NCBI GenBank assembly: GCA_045539425.1
Contig: JAZQFH010000015.1
Coordinates: 1 to 34,899 of the forward strand
Length of the DNA stretch: 34,899 nt
Reading direction: 5' to 3'
Source of the DNA: RUG14871 sp045539425
GTDB lineage: Bacteria > Bacillota_I > Bacilli_A > Erysipelotrichales > Erysipelotrichaceae
The position numbers and the translations under genes were made by a program. Below, piece by piece: positions 7,895 to 16,261 of the stretch (position 1 is the stretch's first letter; each line of letters opens with the position of its first letter). The notes beneath the pieces are model-generated. The model made no database searches. It was given only the letters and a program-made list of their open reading frames with translations, and was not told the DNA's origin.

Positions 7895-9248
7895 TGTCTG
7901 TATAATCGCTTGCCGTAAACCACTTGCTGCGCAGAATCTGATCGGCACCCCAGATACTCTTGAAGATGTTTCCGCCGCGCAGGATGATATAGAGCAGCTC
8001 TACCGGCCACTTCAGGACGAAGGCAGCCAGATAGCCCAGCGGGATCGCGATGATCCAGTTGGATAATAAATCGATGATCAAAAGAATTCTCGTCTTGCCG
8101 CTGGCCTTGATGACGCCGGTGCAGACGATATTGCTGAAGGTATTGAAGAAAGTCGTGATTGACGCAAAGTAGCTCATGCGTCTGGCCAAATCCAGCGTAG
8201 CCGCTTCCACGTTGTAGAAGCCGGAAATAATCGGCATCATCAACTGAACGCTGGAGGCATTGATCAGCCCCAGAATCAGAGCAATCTTTAAAAACTTCCT
8301 GCCGTACGCATCGATATCGTGGGCATTTCCCTTGCCGATTTCATTGCCCACCATGACCCCGGCCGCCATGGAGAGGCCGAAGCTGCTGATGGAAGGCAGT
8401 ACCCAGGAATTGTGTACGATGGAGTTTGCGGCGACATAGTATTCGGAAATATGACCGGTAATCATCGTCTGAACCGAAGACACCAGGTTGTTTAATACGT
8501 CAATGATCAGAAGCGGATAAGTGATCGTAAAGAGCTCCGAGATCGCAAAGCGGTCTTTTTCCGGCGAAAAATCCGTCAGGCGGAAGCGGAGGTTCCGATC
8601 CACCTTAAAGAGATAAATCAGCATCACGATCAGCTCCAGTGCCCTGCTCACCGTAGTGGAGAGCGCCGCACCGCGCACGCCAAGAGCCGGCAAACCGAAG
8701 TTCCCGTAGATAAAAAGATAGTTCAGGATGACCTTGACGGCGCAGGAAACAATCGTATTGACCAAGCCGATCTTGACCTGCTTCATGGCCTGGAACAGCA
8801 TGACCGTACTGGTGGAGATGCTGCTGAAGAGCACCGACCACCTCGCGATGTTCAGGTATTCCACGGCCGGCTGGATGACTTCATCGATATCGGTATAGAT
8901 GGAGATGATCTGCCTCGGGAAAAAGGATGTCACTAAAAAGAACAGGACGCCGACGATGACATTCAGAGAAATGACCAGCGAATAGGTCCGCTTGATCTTC
9001 GCCTTGTCATCATGTCCGTACGCCCGCGCACTAACGATGACAAGCCCTTCGGAGAGTCCCATGAAGAACGTGGATGCGAGCCAGATATAGGTGGTGCAGA
9101 TCGAGACAGCGGTAATATTGGCTTCCCTCAGTCTTCCGATCATGATATTGTCCACCATGATCAGGACCATGTTGATGAGATACTGCAGCGAGATCGGTAG
9201 GGCAATCCGGATCAGCTCTTTCCAGAATGAATTCTTTCTCTCTTCCAT
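7878..9248 (-). CDS. MATE family efflux transporter
   Basis: A 456-aa polytopic membrane protein with about 12 predicted helices in two similar halves, as in MATE (multi-antimicrobial extrusion) Na+/H+ antiporters that export cationic drugs or metabolites. Family traits include the N-terminal IALPISLQYLINMVLIMVDN segment and GLSEGLVIVSARAYG in helix 2-3. A longer frame opens at 9314, but the start at MEERKNSFW (9248) follows AAGGGGA and matches the family's short cytoplasmic N-terminus. Its probable -10 lies at 9272-9277 and the -35 region overlaps a perfect palindrome, suggesting repressor control. The substrate is unknown. Confidence 0.92.
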   Translation of the reverse strand: MEERKNSFWKELIRIALPISLQYLINMVLIMVDNIMIGRLREANITAVSICTTYIWLASTFFMGLSEGLVIVSARAYGHDDKAKIKRTYSLVISLNVIVGVLFFLVTSFFPRQIISIYTDIDEVIQPAVEYLNIARWSVLFSSISTSTVMLFQAMKQVKIGLVNTIVSCAVKVILNYLFIYGNFGLPALGVRGAALSTTVSRALELIVMLIYLFKVDRNLRFRLTDFSPEKDRFAISELFTITYPLLIIDVLNNLVSSVQTMITGHISEYYVAANSIVHNSWVLPSISSFGLSMAAGVMVGNEIGKGNAHDIDAYGRKFLKIALILGLINASSVQLMMPIISGFYNVEAATLDLARRMSYFASITTFFNTFSNIVCTGVIKASGKTRILLIIDLLSNWIIAIPLGYLAAFVLKWPVELLYIILRGGNIFKSIWGADQILRSKWFTASDYTDNTVSS

Positions 9249-9271
9249 ACTCTCTTCCCCTTCCGTCCTAT

Positions 9272-9302
9272 ATTCTAACACAGGAAAGTGTAGCGTGCTA
9301 CA
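9272..9302 (-). promoter_or_regulatory. MATE promoter with overlapping palindromic operator
   Basis: The minus strand shows TGTTAGAAT, an extended -10 (9272-9277). Seventeen bases upstream the -35 position falls inside a perfect palindrome TGTAGCGTGCTACA (9289-9302). A second 10-bp palindrome, TTGCATGCAA, lies at 9305-9314. The layout is that of a repressor operator occluding the -35 element; the regulator is not identified. Confidence 0.5.
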
Positions 9303-9319
9303 TCTTGCATGCAACGTGC

Positions 9320-9350
9320 AAAAAAAACAGTGGAAGTATCCGCTGTGAAA
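9320..9350 (-). terminator. second terminator downstream of rpmF
   Basis: ACAGCGG/CCACTGT stem with one mismatch, followed by eight T on the minus strand. It backs up the terminator at 9360-9381. Confidence 0.6.
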
Positions 9351-9359
9351 AAAAAGCAG

Positions 9360-9381
9360 AAAAAAAGATCTCGATGAGATC
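9360..9381 (-). terminator. intrinsic terminator immediately after rpmF
   Basis: GATCTC/GAGATC stem with a 3-base loop followed by seven T. It begins directly after the rpmF stop codon. Confidence 0.8.
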
Positions 9382-9543
9382 CTAATTCTGTTTTCCGGCG
9401 TAATAACCGCAGGAGCACATACGATGAGCCTGTTTTAAGGCACCGCAAGCCGGGCAACGGACTAATGTCGGAGCGGCTAATTTATAATGTGTTCTACGTT
9501 TGTTTTTTCTGGTTTTGGAAACTCTTCTTTGCTGAACTGCCAT
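9382..9543 (-). CDS. rpmF: 50S ribosomal protein L32
   Basis: A 53-aa basic protein starting MAVQQRRVSKTRKNKRRTHY, the conserved L32 N-terminus. It is the zinc-ribbon (C+) type, with CPAC at residues 30-33 and a second pair at 43 and 45. The second pair is spaced CxC (RMCSCGYY) where many L32 proteins have CxxC. The ATG is set by AGGAGG 8 bases upstream. It follows yceD by 12 bases, the near-universal yceD-rpmF pairing, and is followed by two terminators. Confidence 0.97.
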   Translation of the reverse strand: MAVQQRRVSKTRKNKRRTHYKLAAPTLVRCPACGALKQAHRMCSCGYYAGKQN

Positions 9544-9555
9544 CTTTCATTCCTC

Positions 9556-10068
9556 CTAATCTTCTTCAGGTTTATACTGCAATAATTTGGCAAGACGTGG
9601 ATCAATTCCCTTATCTTCCTGATCGAATTGCTCCTCCGTCATAACAGCCCATCCGTCACCTTTCGGGAGGTCTGTTAATCCTTCTTTATGCACGATCCAT
9701 GGTACATCCGCCATTATTGTAGCATAAACGGAAGGCATCAAGTCAACGATTTCACCTTTCACCTCAGATGCATCTTCATCTTTTTCCACTTTGCGGAAGG
9801 CGAATGTCTCGTGATCAGTAGCCTTGAAATCGCGCAGCACATCTTCCAGAGTGATCGCGCAAGGCAGGACCATCGTCCCACTGACTTCATACTCGACATA
9901 AAGCAGCTGTTGTAGGGAATCGTAGCGAGCAACTCCCGTGATCTCCACGTTTTTCAAATCTCTCAAGCGGCCGTTTTTTTCAAAGGTACCTGCATCAAAT
10001 GTAACACTTTCCCGGAAGTCCTTGCGTCCCTCCGGCCATCTGGCCATTTCGGATTTACTAAATTTCAA
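9556..10068 (-). CDS. yceD: YceD/DUF177 family protein, large-subunit rRNA accumulation
   Basis: A 170-aa DUF177 protein. Family features are the N-terminal KFSKSEM, the central EYEVSGTMVLPCAITLEDVL (the Cys of the family core) and the C-terminal DPRLAKLLQY. YceD homologues are needed for normal 23S rRNA accumulation, which agrees with its place directly before rpmF. The start chosen is a TTG at 10068 (TTGAAATTTAGT) with AAAGGG upstream; a TTG at 10089 would lie only about 9 bases from the -10 box and has no ribosome binding site. Use of TTG may keep expression low relative to L32. Confidence 0.9.
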   Translation of the reverse strand: MKFSKSEMARWPEGRKDFRESVTFDAGTFEKNGRLRDLKNVEITGVARYDSLQQLLYVEYEVSGTMVLPCAITLEDVLRDFKATDHETFAFRKVEKDEDASEVKGEIVDLMPSVYATIMADVPWIVHKEGLTDLPKGDGWAVMTEEQFDQEDKGIDPRLAKLLQYKPEED

Positions 10069-10097
10069 GAGTATCAGCCCTTTCGTCAACGATTAAT

Positions 10098-10126
10098 ATT
10101 ATATGAAAAGCGAATTCATAAGTCAA
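10098..10126 (-). promoter_or_regulatory. consensus promoter of yceD-rpmF
   Basis: TTGACT (10121-10126), a 17-base spacer and TATAAT (10098-10103) on the minus strand. This is the closest match to the sigma-A consensus in the window and fits a ribosomal protein operon. Confidence 0.9.
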
Positions 10127-10179
10127 TTCATAAGTGCGAAAAACTGCCACAAATCCGGGCGTTTCCCGCCGCATTTTGA

Positions 10180-10207
10180 GAAAAAGGAAGCCGGAAAACC
10201 GGCTTCC
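10180..10207 (-). terminator. intrinsic terminator after pheT
   Basis: GGAAGCCGG/CCGGCTTCC perfect 9-bp stem with a TTTT loop, followed by TTTTTC. Confidence 0.9.
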
Positions 10208-10212
10208 TGCTT

Positions 10213-12609
10213 TTATGCTTCGCGCAATACGGCATTGTACTGCTTTCTGAGTGTTGTAAGCATGCCTTCCTGCAGCGGTTTGATGTCGCTGTCGGTCAGC
10301 GTCTTCTCCAGCGACTGGTACGTGATGGAGATCGCCACGCTCTTGGTATCCGGTAACAGCGGCAGTCCGCGGTAGACGTCAAAGACCTGAACGTCCGTGA
10401 CTAACTTCCCGCCGACCTTCTTGATCACATTGACCAGATCGATTGCGGCCACATCTTCCGCCACCACTAAGGCGATGTCGTAATTGACGCTCGGATAGCG
10501 CGGGATCGGATTGAACTTCACCTTGCTGGTCTTCGCTTCATAGAGTTTGCTTAAGTTGACTTCCGCCACGACGCTCTGGGTGATGTCCCACTCTTTCAGC
10601 GTCTTCGGATGCAGCGTACCGAGCACACCGATCACCTTTCTGTCTAAAAGCAGATAGGCGGACTGATATGGATGATAGAGTGGCAGATCGCTCTCTGCCA
10701 CCGCGAAGCTGACTCTTCTCTTTTCGTATCCCAGCGCATTCAACAGATCCAGCAAGAGGCCCTTCATTGTGAAGAAGTCACGCGTCACCTCTTCGTGTTT
10801 CCACGCGTTGGCTTCACGCTTTGCGCTCATGCTGAGACATAAGTGCTCTTCCTGCACCATTCCCTTTGCGGAGACATTGGCGATTTCGAAGAAGCTCCAC
10901 TCCTCCAGGCTACGCGCCTTGTTATAGGCGATGACTTCCAGTTGAGACGGAAGCAGGGAAGTACGGAAGTATCTTCTCTCTTCACTGAGCGGATTGGTAA
11001 GTTCCACCGCCTCGCCAAGCGGGAGTGCCGTGGAATCGATATAGTTCCTATTCACTAAGGAATATGTCCGGATCTCGGAGAATCCCTTGGCTTTTAAGAT
11101 ATCGCTTAAGAGATATCTTTCTTTTTCCTTATAGGCATAATCACCCTTGCGGTCAAAGATCTGCGGCAGTGTGCACGGGACGGAGTCATAGCCCAGTAAG
11201 CGGACGACTTCCTCCGCGATGTCCTCTCTTAACTTCAGATCCTGCCGGTAGGACGGGATGGAGAGATGGATGTTGCCGTCAGTTTCCTGCGGGTTCAGAT
11301 GCAGTCTGTCAAGCACGCCGACGATCTGCTCTTTTGTGAAGTTTGTGGAGAGGAAGTTATTCAGATAGTCCACGGAGACATCCAGTTCCACTTCCTTGTA
11401 ATCGAAGTTGCCGTATACGGCTGTCTCTTCGATCTCTTCCGCATCCGCCAGTTCCTTTAACAGTTGGATGGAGCGGTCCATCGCCTTCACCGGCGCCAGC
11501 GGTTCAATGCCCTTGGAGAAGTGCTGTGCCGCTTCCGTAATCAGGTTCAGTCTTCTGGCCGTGTTACGGATCTGCGCCAGGTCAAAGATGGCTGCTTCAA
11601 TGATGATGCCGCGGGTGTTCTCTTCGATCTTGGAGTCATCCCCGCCCATCACGCCGGCAATACCGATGGCCTTGCCGTCTGTGGTGATCATGATATCTTC
11701 CTTCTGAATGGCATAATCGATGCCGTCCAGAGCTGTGTAGGTTTCCTCTAAGCCGTCAACGACCGTGATTTCGTGTGCCGGGATCTTGTCGATGTCATAG
11801 AAGTGCAGCGGCTGTCCCGTTTCCAGCATGACGTAGTTGGAAATATCAACAACGTTGTTGATGGCTTTCACACCCGCACCGGCTAATGCTTTCTTCATCC
11901 AGTCCGGAGATTCCTTAATGGTGACCTTGCCGACCTTCTTGCCTAAGAAGTGCGTGCATTTATCAGTTGTGGATCTGACCACAAGGTCCGTCTTGCTGCC
12001 GCAGTTGCTTGCACCGTCCGCGACAGGAAGCGTGACTTCTCTTTCCACGATGGTGCCGACTTCTCTTGCCATCGCCCACATGCTCAGGCAGTCATTGCGG
12101 TTCGGTGTTAAGGAGACATCCAGAATGACGTCATCCAGTCCGAGATAGCCTAACGGATCGCGGTTGCCGACCTCTGCATCTTCTGGTAATACTTCAATGC
12201 CGCTGAGCTGCTCTTCTGAGAGAGAATGCTTATCGACACCGAGCTCGAATAAGGCGCAGATCATGCCGTTGGATTCCTCTCCGCGGACCACGCCCTTCTT
12301 GATTTCGCCGCCCGGCAGTTTCGCGCCAGGAAGCGCAACGATGACTTTCTGTCCCGCTGCCACATTCGGTGCACCGCAGACGACCTTGATGACTTCTTCG
12401 CCGATATCGACCGTCGTTAAGTGGAGATGGTCGCTGTTTGGATGAGGTGTACAGGTGAGAACTTTACCGATGATGAGGTTTGTGGCGGAAGCCATCGGTT
12501 CGATGCCTTCGACTTCCAGCCCGGCAAGAGTCATGCGGTTTGCCAGTTCTTCCGGCGCAATGCCGTCCAGATTCACATATTGTTTTAACCAGTTATAACT
12601 TAATCTCAT
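10213..12609 (-). CDS. pheT: phenylalanine-tRNA ligase beta subunit
   Basis: The beta chain of the heterotetrameric PheRS that charges tRNA-Phe. Its 798 aa cover the expected domains: an N-terminal segment RLSYNWLKQYV, an EMAP/OB tRNA-binding domain (about 40-150, IIGKVLTCTPHPNSDHL), B3/B4 editing domain (about 210-380, hydrolysis of mischarged Tyr-tRNA), B5 (about 400-470), the catalytic-like core and a C-terminal anticodon-binding FDX-ACB domain (about 700-798, RYPSVNYDIALVV). The start follows AGGAGGAGTGTCTT, 12 bases after pheS. It is cotranscribed with pheS under the Phe T-box. Confidence 0.98.
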   Translation of the reverse strand: MRLSYNWLKQYVNLDGIAPEELANRMTLAGLEVEGIEPMASATNLIIGKVLTCTPHPNSDHLHLTTVDIGEEVIKVVCGAPNVAAGQKVIVALPGAKLPGGEIKKGVVRGEESNGMICALFELGVDKHSLSEEQLSGIEVLPEDAEVGNRDPLGYLGLDDVILDVSLTPNRNDCLSMWAMAREVGTIVEREVTLPVADGASNCGSKTDLVVRSTTDKCTHFLGKKVGKVTIKESPDWMKKALAGAGVKAINNVVDISNYVMLETGQPLHFYDIDKIPAHEITVVDGLEETYTALDGIDYAIQKEDIMITTDGKAIGIAGVMGGDDSKIEENTRGIIIEAAIFDLAQIRNTARRLNLITEAAQHFSKGIEPLAPVKAMDRSIQLLKELADAEEIEETAVYGNFDYKEVELDVSVDYLNNFLSTNFTKEQIVGVLDRLHLNPQETDGNIHLSIPSYRQDLKLREDIAEEVVRLLGYDSVPCTLPQIFDRKGDYAYKEKERYLLSDILKAKGFSEIRTYSLVNRNYIDSTALPLGEAVELTNPLSEERRYFRTSLLPSQLEVIAYNKARSLEEWSFFEIANVSAKGMVQEEHLCLSMSAKREANAWKHEEVTRDFFTMKGLLLDLLNALGYEKRRVSFAVAESDLPLYHPYQSAYLLLDRKVIGVLGTLHPKTLKEWDITQSVVAEVNLSKLYEAKTSKVKFNPIPRYPSVNYDIALVVAEDVAAIDLVNVIKKVGGKLVTDVQVFDVYRGLPLLPDTKSVAISITYQSLEKTLTDSDIKPLQEGMLTTLRKQYNAVLREA

Positions 12610-12621
12610 AAGACACTCCTC

Positions 12622-13656
12622 CTACTCAAAACGGTTGAAGTTCCCCAAGAAGCGAACATCATTGATATAGAAATTACGGATATCGTCAATGCCGTATTTC
12701 AGCATTGCCACACGTTCCACGCCGACACCGAACGCAAAGCCGGTGTACTTCTTGGAATCGATGCCCGCCATTTCCAATACGTTCGGATGAACCATGCCGG
12801 CACCCAGGATCTCAATCCAGCCTGTGCCCTTGCAGATACGGCAGCCTTTTCCGCCGCAGTTGAAACAGGAAACATCCGCTTCGATGGAAGGTTCCGTGAA
12901 CGGGAAGTAGCTCGGACGCAGACGGATGGTACGTTCGTTGCCGAACATTGCCTTCGCCATGTAATCCAGCGTTCCCTTTAAATCGCCCATCGTGATGTTC
13001 TCGCCGACCACCAGACCTTCGATCTGCATGAACTGATGGGAATGTGTTGCGTCATCATCGTCCCGGCGGTACGTTTTGCCCGGGCAGATGACCTTGATTG
13101 GAAGACTGTCTTTGCCTGCTTCCAGAGCACGCATCTGAATGGCAGTGGTCTGCGTGCGTAAAAGCGTCTCCACATCGACATAGAACGTATCCTGCATGTC
13201 TCTTGCCGGATGGTTCTTCGGTGTGTTGGCTTTTTCAAAGTTGTATAATTCGATTTCGACTTCCGGTCCTTCCACGACCTGATATCCCAGCGAGACGAAG
13301 ATGTCTTCGATTTCGCGCTGAACGATCGTTAACGGATGCAGCTGCCCGACATTTGCGTGATCGGCGTCCAGGCTGATGTCGATTTTCTGGCTCTTTAATT
13401 CCTCTTCCATTTTGGCTTCACGGAACAGGGTGATCTTTTCGGAAATGCTCTTTTCCACTAAGGTCTTTAATTCATTGACCGCCTTGCCGAATGCCGGTCT
13501 TTCCTCATTGGAAAGATTCTTCATTTCCTGCATCAAAGCCGCAACCTTGCCCTTCTTGCCCAAGAGTTCGATTCTCAGCTTTTCGATGTCTTCCAGTGTT
13601 TTCGCTTCTGAAATGGCCTTTAAGCCTTCGGCTCTGACACTTTCCCACTTGCTCAT
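12622..13656 (-). CDS. pheS: phenylalanine-tRNA ligase alpha subunit
   Basis: The 344-aa catalytic chain of PheRS, a class II synthetase. An N-terminal coiled coil (about 1-90) is followed by the catalytic core with motif 2 (VICPGKTYRRDDDDATHSHQF), the Phe-binding region and motif 3 (GFAFGVGVERVAMLKYG). CFNCGGKGCRICKGTGW adds a small Cys cluster (about 265-280) before LGAGMVHPNVL. The start MSKWESVRAEG is preceded by AGGAGG 11 bases upstream, within the sequence that follows the T-box terminator. Confidence 0.98.
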   Translation of the reverse strand: MSKWESVRAEGLKAISEAKTLEDIEKLRIELLGKKGKVAALMQEMKNLSNEERPAFGKAVNELKTLVEKSISEKITLFREAKMEEELKSQKIDISLDADHANVGQLHPLTIVQREIEDIFVSLGYQVVEGPEVEIELYNFEKANTPKNHPARDMQDTFYVDVETLLRTQTTAIQMRALEAGKDSLPIKVICPGKTYRRDDDDATHSHQFMQIEGLVVGENITMGDLKGTLDYMAKAMFGNERTIRLRPSYFPFTEPSIEADVSCFNCGGKGCRICKGTGWIEILGAGMVHPNVLEMAGIDSKKYTGFAFGVGVERVAMLKYGIDDIRNFYINDVRFLGNFNRFE

Positions 13657-13677
13657 ATTGATTCAGTCCTCCTAAAT

Positions 13678-13891
13678 AAAAAACGCCCCAGTCCAGGAAC
13701 GAACTAGCGCGGTACCATCCTGATTGATTCCCCTCTTCGGGGATCCAGCTTTTCACTTTTAACGCGGTGAAGCGGGCCGGATTGGGGCCTCTCCGGGGTG
13801 AATTCGTTACCCTCTCTATAGGATGCTTCCAGCCGACGGCATCCCTCTCTGGATAGAGGTCAGATAAGTACTGCTCCCTTTCTACGATATA
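13678..13891 (-). ncRNA. T-box leader, phenylalanine-specific
   Basis: A tRNA-sensing riboswitch controlling pheST. The antiterminator bulge sequence TGGTACCGCG is at 13708-13717. The competing terminator is formed by CGC.CTAGT and ACTGGGGCG with a T-run at 13678-13683. Stem I shows AGTA on the 5' side and GAA-TTC-A on the 3' side; the specifier codon TTC (Phe) is at 13800-13802. Uncharged tRNA-Phe would pair with both and allow read-through. The 5' end is placed from the -10 box. Confidence 0.95.
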
Positions 13892-13897
13892 TTCAGT

Positions 13898-13903
13898 ATT
13901 ATA
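13898..13903 (-). promoter_or_regulatory. promoter of the pheST T-box operon
   Basis: TGCTATAAT, an extended -10 with the consensus hexamer at 13898-13903. The -35 region (CTTATC) is poor. Confidence 0.7.
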
Positions 13904-13959
13904 GCACATCCGCTCAAAAAGATAAGTGCTTTCAATGAAAAAGAAGGATTCCTCCCTCT

Positions 13960-14688
13960 TTAGCGGAAATGATACATGCAGATACCTGCCGCCACCGCCA
14001 CATTCAGTGACTCAAACGTCTCCATTTCAATAAAGATATTCCCGTCCGTCTCTTTCAGAATCTCCTCACGGATCCCGTTGCCCTCGTTCCCGAAGATCAG
14101 CGCAACCTTTTCTTCCTTCCTGAATTCTTCCAGCGGCTTCGCGTTACGGAGCGCCGTACCGTAGATGCGGTAGTTTTTCTCTTTTAACTTTGCGATCATC
14201 TCTTTCAGATCGCAGCGGACGGCATTGATTTCAAAGACGGCGCCCTGCGTGGAGCGCACCACCTTTTCGTTATAGATGTCCACCGTATTCTCGCTTAAAA
14301 CGAGGTCTTTATAGCCAAACGAGAGTGCTGTACGTATTATTGTACCGATATTTCCCGGATCCTGAACCCCGTCCAGCATAACCACCTTGTTAGAGGAGAT
14401 TTCTTTTGCCTTCGGCATGGCACAGACAGAGAGTACATCCAGTAAGGAAACCGTATCCGAAAGTTTCTTCATGACCTCATCCGTCACGTAGAGAACATTG
14501 CCTTCTTTTAAAAGAATTCCGCTCTTTTCACGCACGACGACCTGCTCTAAAACGCCGGCATGCAGTGCCTCTTCATAGAGGTGCTTCCCTTCCGCCAGAA
14601 AGAGTCCGCTCTTCTCGCGGTACTTTTTCGCTCTCAGTTTGCTGATCTCCTTGATTTTCGGATTGCTAAGTGATGTGATGACTTCCAT
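13960..14688 (-). CDS. SpoU/TrmH-type RNA 2'-O-methyltransferase (RlmB-like)
   Basis: A 242-aa SPOUT methyltransferase. The N-terminal substrate-binding domain (about 1-90, SNPKIKEISKLRAKKYREKSG) is followed by the knotted SAM-binding domain with the three SpoU motifs: GVQDPGNIGTIIRTA, IFGNEGNGI and SLNVAVAAGICMYHF. The family methylates ribose 2'-OH in rRNA or tRNA; the target here cannot be read from sequence, though the N-terminal module suggests 23S rRNA. The start has only a weak AGAG site. It begins 44 bases after the upstream MATE gene with no terminator between, so the two are probably cotranscribed. Confidence 0.92.
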   Translation of the reverse strand: MEVITSLSNPKIKEISKLRAKKYREKSGLFLAEGKHLYEEALHAGVLEQVVVREKSGILLKEGNVLYVTDEVMKKLSDTVSLLDVLSVCAMPKAKEISSNKVVMLDGVQDPGNIGTIIRTALSFGYKDLVLSENTVDIYNEKVVRSTQGAVFEINAVRCDLKEMIAKLKEKNYRIYGTALRNAKPLEEFRKEEKVALIFGNEGNGIREEILKETDGNIFIEMETFESLNVAVAAGICMYHFR

Positions 14689-14732
14689 AACTCTATTAAA
14701 ACATAACTTCCCTGAAACTTGAAGAGTCGACG

Positions 14733-16136
14733 CTAGGCGATATCCGCTTCGGGATGCGGCTCAATAAGATAAGAGACACCGCTTTTGCCATAGCCGTAGT
14801 TGTCCGCATTGCGCCATACCGCAAAGGCGCAGCACGCGCAGCCCAGAGCTTCGGAAAGCGGGAAGCAGAACCAGATGGCGTTTGGCCCGAACAAGCGCGG
14901 CAGGATCAGTGTGATGCTAAGGCGGAAGACGAAGTTGCGCAGAATGGAAAGCACGGTAGCCACCTTCTGAGCCCGGAGCGCCACAAACATGCGGTTGACC
15001 ATGATGTTTCCCGCCGTAAAAATCGGCGCAAAGAACTCCACCGTCAAGCCGAAGATCGTCAGATCATAGAAGCTCTGCGTAAAGGTTTCCGGATTCATAA
15101 ATAACATCACTAATGGCTCCTTCAGTAATTGCCCGATGAGCATTACCGTGCTGCAGCCGAAGAACCAGACCTTCAGATTATAGCCGAGCACCCGCTTCAG
15201 CATTCGGACTCTGCCCGCGCCGTAGTTGTAGGCCAGAATCGGTCCCACCGTTGCCGCATAGCCGATAAAAGCCGCATTCAGGATCTGCCGGAGATCATTG
15301 ACAATGGCACGCGCCGCAATGCCGTCCGTTCCGAGATAGAACAGAATCGTACGGTTGACAACCAGATTGGTCAGTGACATCGTCAGGCTGTTTGTGACCT
15401 GGCTGAGCGAATAGCGGAAGGATTCCCTGAGCGTGAGGAAATACTTCCCCATCGGCTTCACAAAGTGAATGTCGTTTTTCTGCAGATAGAAGAATACTCC
15501 GACCATAAAGTTGGCCAGATATCCCGCGGAAGTCGCAATTCCCGCGCCCGTAACACCCAGTCCCAGCACAACGATGGTGATGTAGTCGATCACAACGTTG
15601 ATCACACCGGAAAGAATGCTGTTGAATAAGCCCATGGCAGGTTTGCCGGCGGCGGAATAAAAGGCACCGAAGCTCATGGACGCGAGTTTGAACGGCAGCG
15701 CCAGAAACGTAATTGCCACATAGGAACGGGTATAGCTGATGATATTGGACTCTGCTCCGAGCAGTGTTAAGATCTGATCCTCAAAGGTGATCATGATTCC
15801 GGCAATCAGCGTGCCGAACACAAAGGCCCAGAGCAACATCCGGGTAAAGATGCGGTTGGCCTCCTCGCGGTTCCCCTTCCCCATCGTTGTTGCCGCATAC
15901 GTCGCGGCACCTAAGCCGAAGACGTGCGTTAAGGCGAAGATGATGCCGTCGATCGGCATCAGGATCTTGATACCCGCCAGGGCATTCTGACCGACAAAGC
16001 GCGAGACAAAAAGCGCGTCATCGAGTGTCTCAAATAAACGCGTGGAAAGATTTGTCAGTAAGCCCGGCAAGGCGAAGATTAACAGGGAACTGAGCGTGAA
16101 ATTCTGCCCGATGCGGGAATTGTCTCTTTTTTCCAT
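14733..16136 (-). CDS. MATE family efflux transporter (second copy)
   Basis: A 467-aa membrane protein with about 12 helices and MATE features: an N-terminal FALPGLLTNLSTRLFETLDD, then FGLGAATYAATTMGKGN between helices 2 and 3. It is clearly diverged from the 7878-9248 copy, so it is not a recent duplicate. The start is uncertain. ATG at 16136 (MEKRDNSRIG) gives the normal cytoplasmic N-terminus but has no good ribosome binding site, and a TACAAT box sits only 7 bases upstream. A TTG at 16187 would add 17 residues, also without a site. The substrate is unknown. Confidence 0.88.
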   Translation of the reverse strand: MEKRDNSRIGQNFTLSSLLIFALPGLLTNLSTRLFETLDDALFVSRFVGQNALAGIKILMPIDGIIFALTHVFGLGAATYAATTMGKGNREEANRIFTRMLLWAFVFGTLIAGIMITFEDQILTLLGAESNIISYTRSYVAITFLALPFKLASMSFGAFYSAAGKPAMGLFNSILSGVINVVIDYITIVVLGLGVTGAGIATSAGYLANFMVGVFFYLQKNDIHFVKPMGKYFLTLRESFRYSLSQVTNSLTMSLTNLVVNRTILFYLGTDGIAARAIVNDLRQILNAAFIGYAATVGPILAYNYGAGRVRMLKRVLGYNLKVWFFGCSTVMLIGQLLKEPLVMLFMNPETFTQSFYDLTIFGLTVEFFAPIFTAGNIMVNRMFVALRAQKVATVLSILRNFVFRLSITLILPRLFGPNAIWFCFPLSEALGCACCAFAVWRNADNYGYGKSGVSYLIEPHPEADIA

Positions 16137-16142
16137 GGCATT

Positions 16143-16148
16143 ATTGTA
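16143..16148 (-). promoter_or_regulatory. possible -10 box directly upstream of the second MATE gene
   Basis: TACAAT on the minus strand, with a TTCCAA -35 candidate 17 bases upstream. It is so close to the ATG at 16136 that the transcript would be leaderless or nearly so, if this is the true promoter. Confidence 0.35.
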
Positions 16149-16195
16149 GCCTAAAAGCGAGGAAATTGGAAAGGAATGGCTCTGCAATAACGATT

Positions 16196-16223
16196 CAAAA
16201 AGCGGAACGGTTTCCCGTTCCGC
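16196..16223 (-). terminator. intrinsic terminator after the lipoprotein PLP enzyme gene
   Basis: Perfect 9-bp stem GCGGAACGG/CCGTTCCGC with a GAAA tetraloop, followed by TTTTT. Confidence 0.9.
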
Positions 16224-16261
16224 GATTGGAATTGTCTCAGATGATTCCGCACAGACATCTT

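Noticed and set aside
13930..13960. Terminator for the SpoU methyltransferase gene
   Set aside because: Only a weak GAGG/CCTTC pairing with a tiny loop precedes the TTCTTTTT stretch; not good enough to list.
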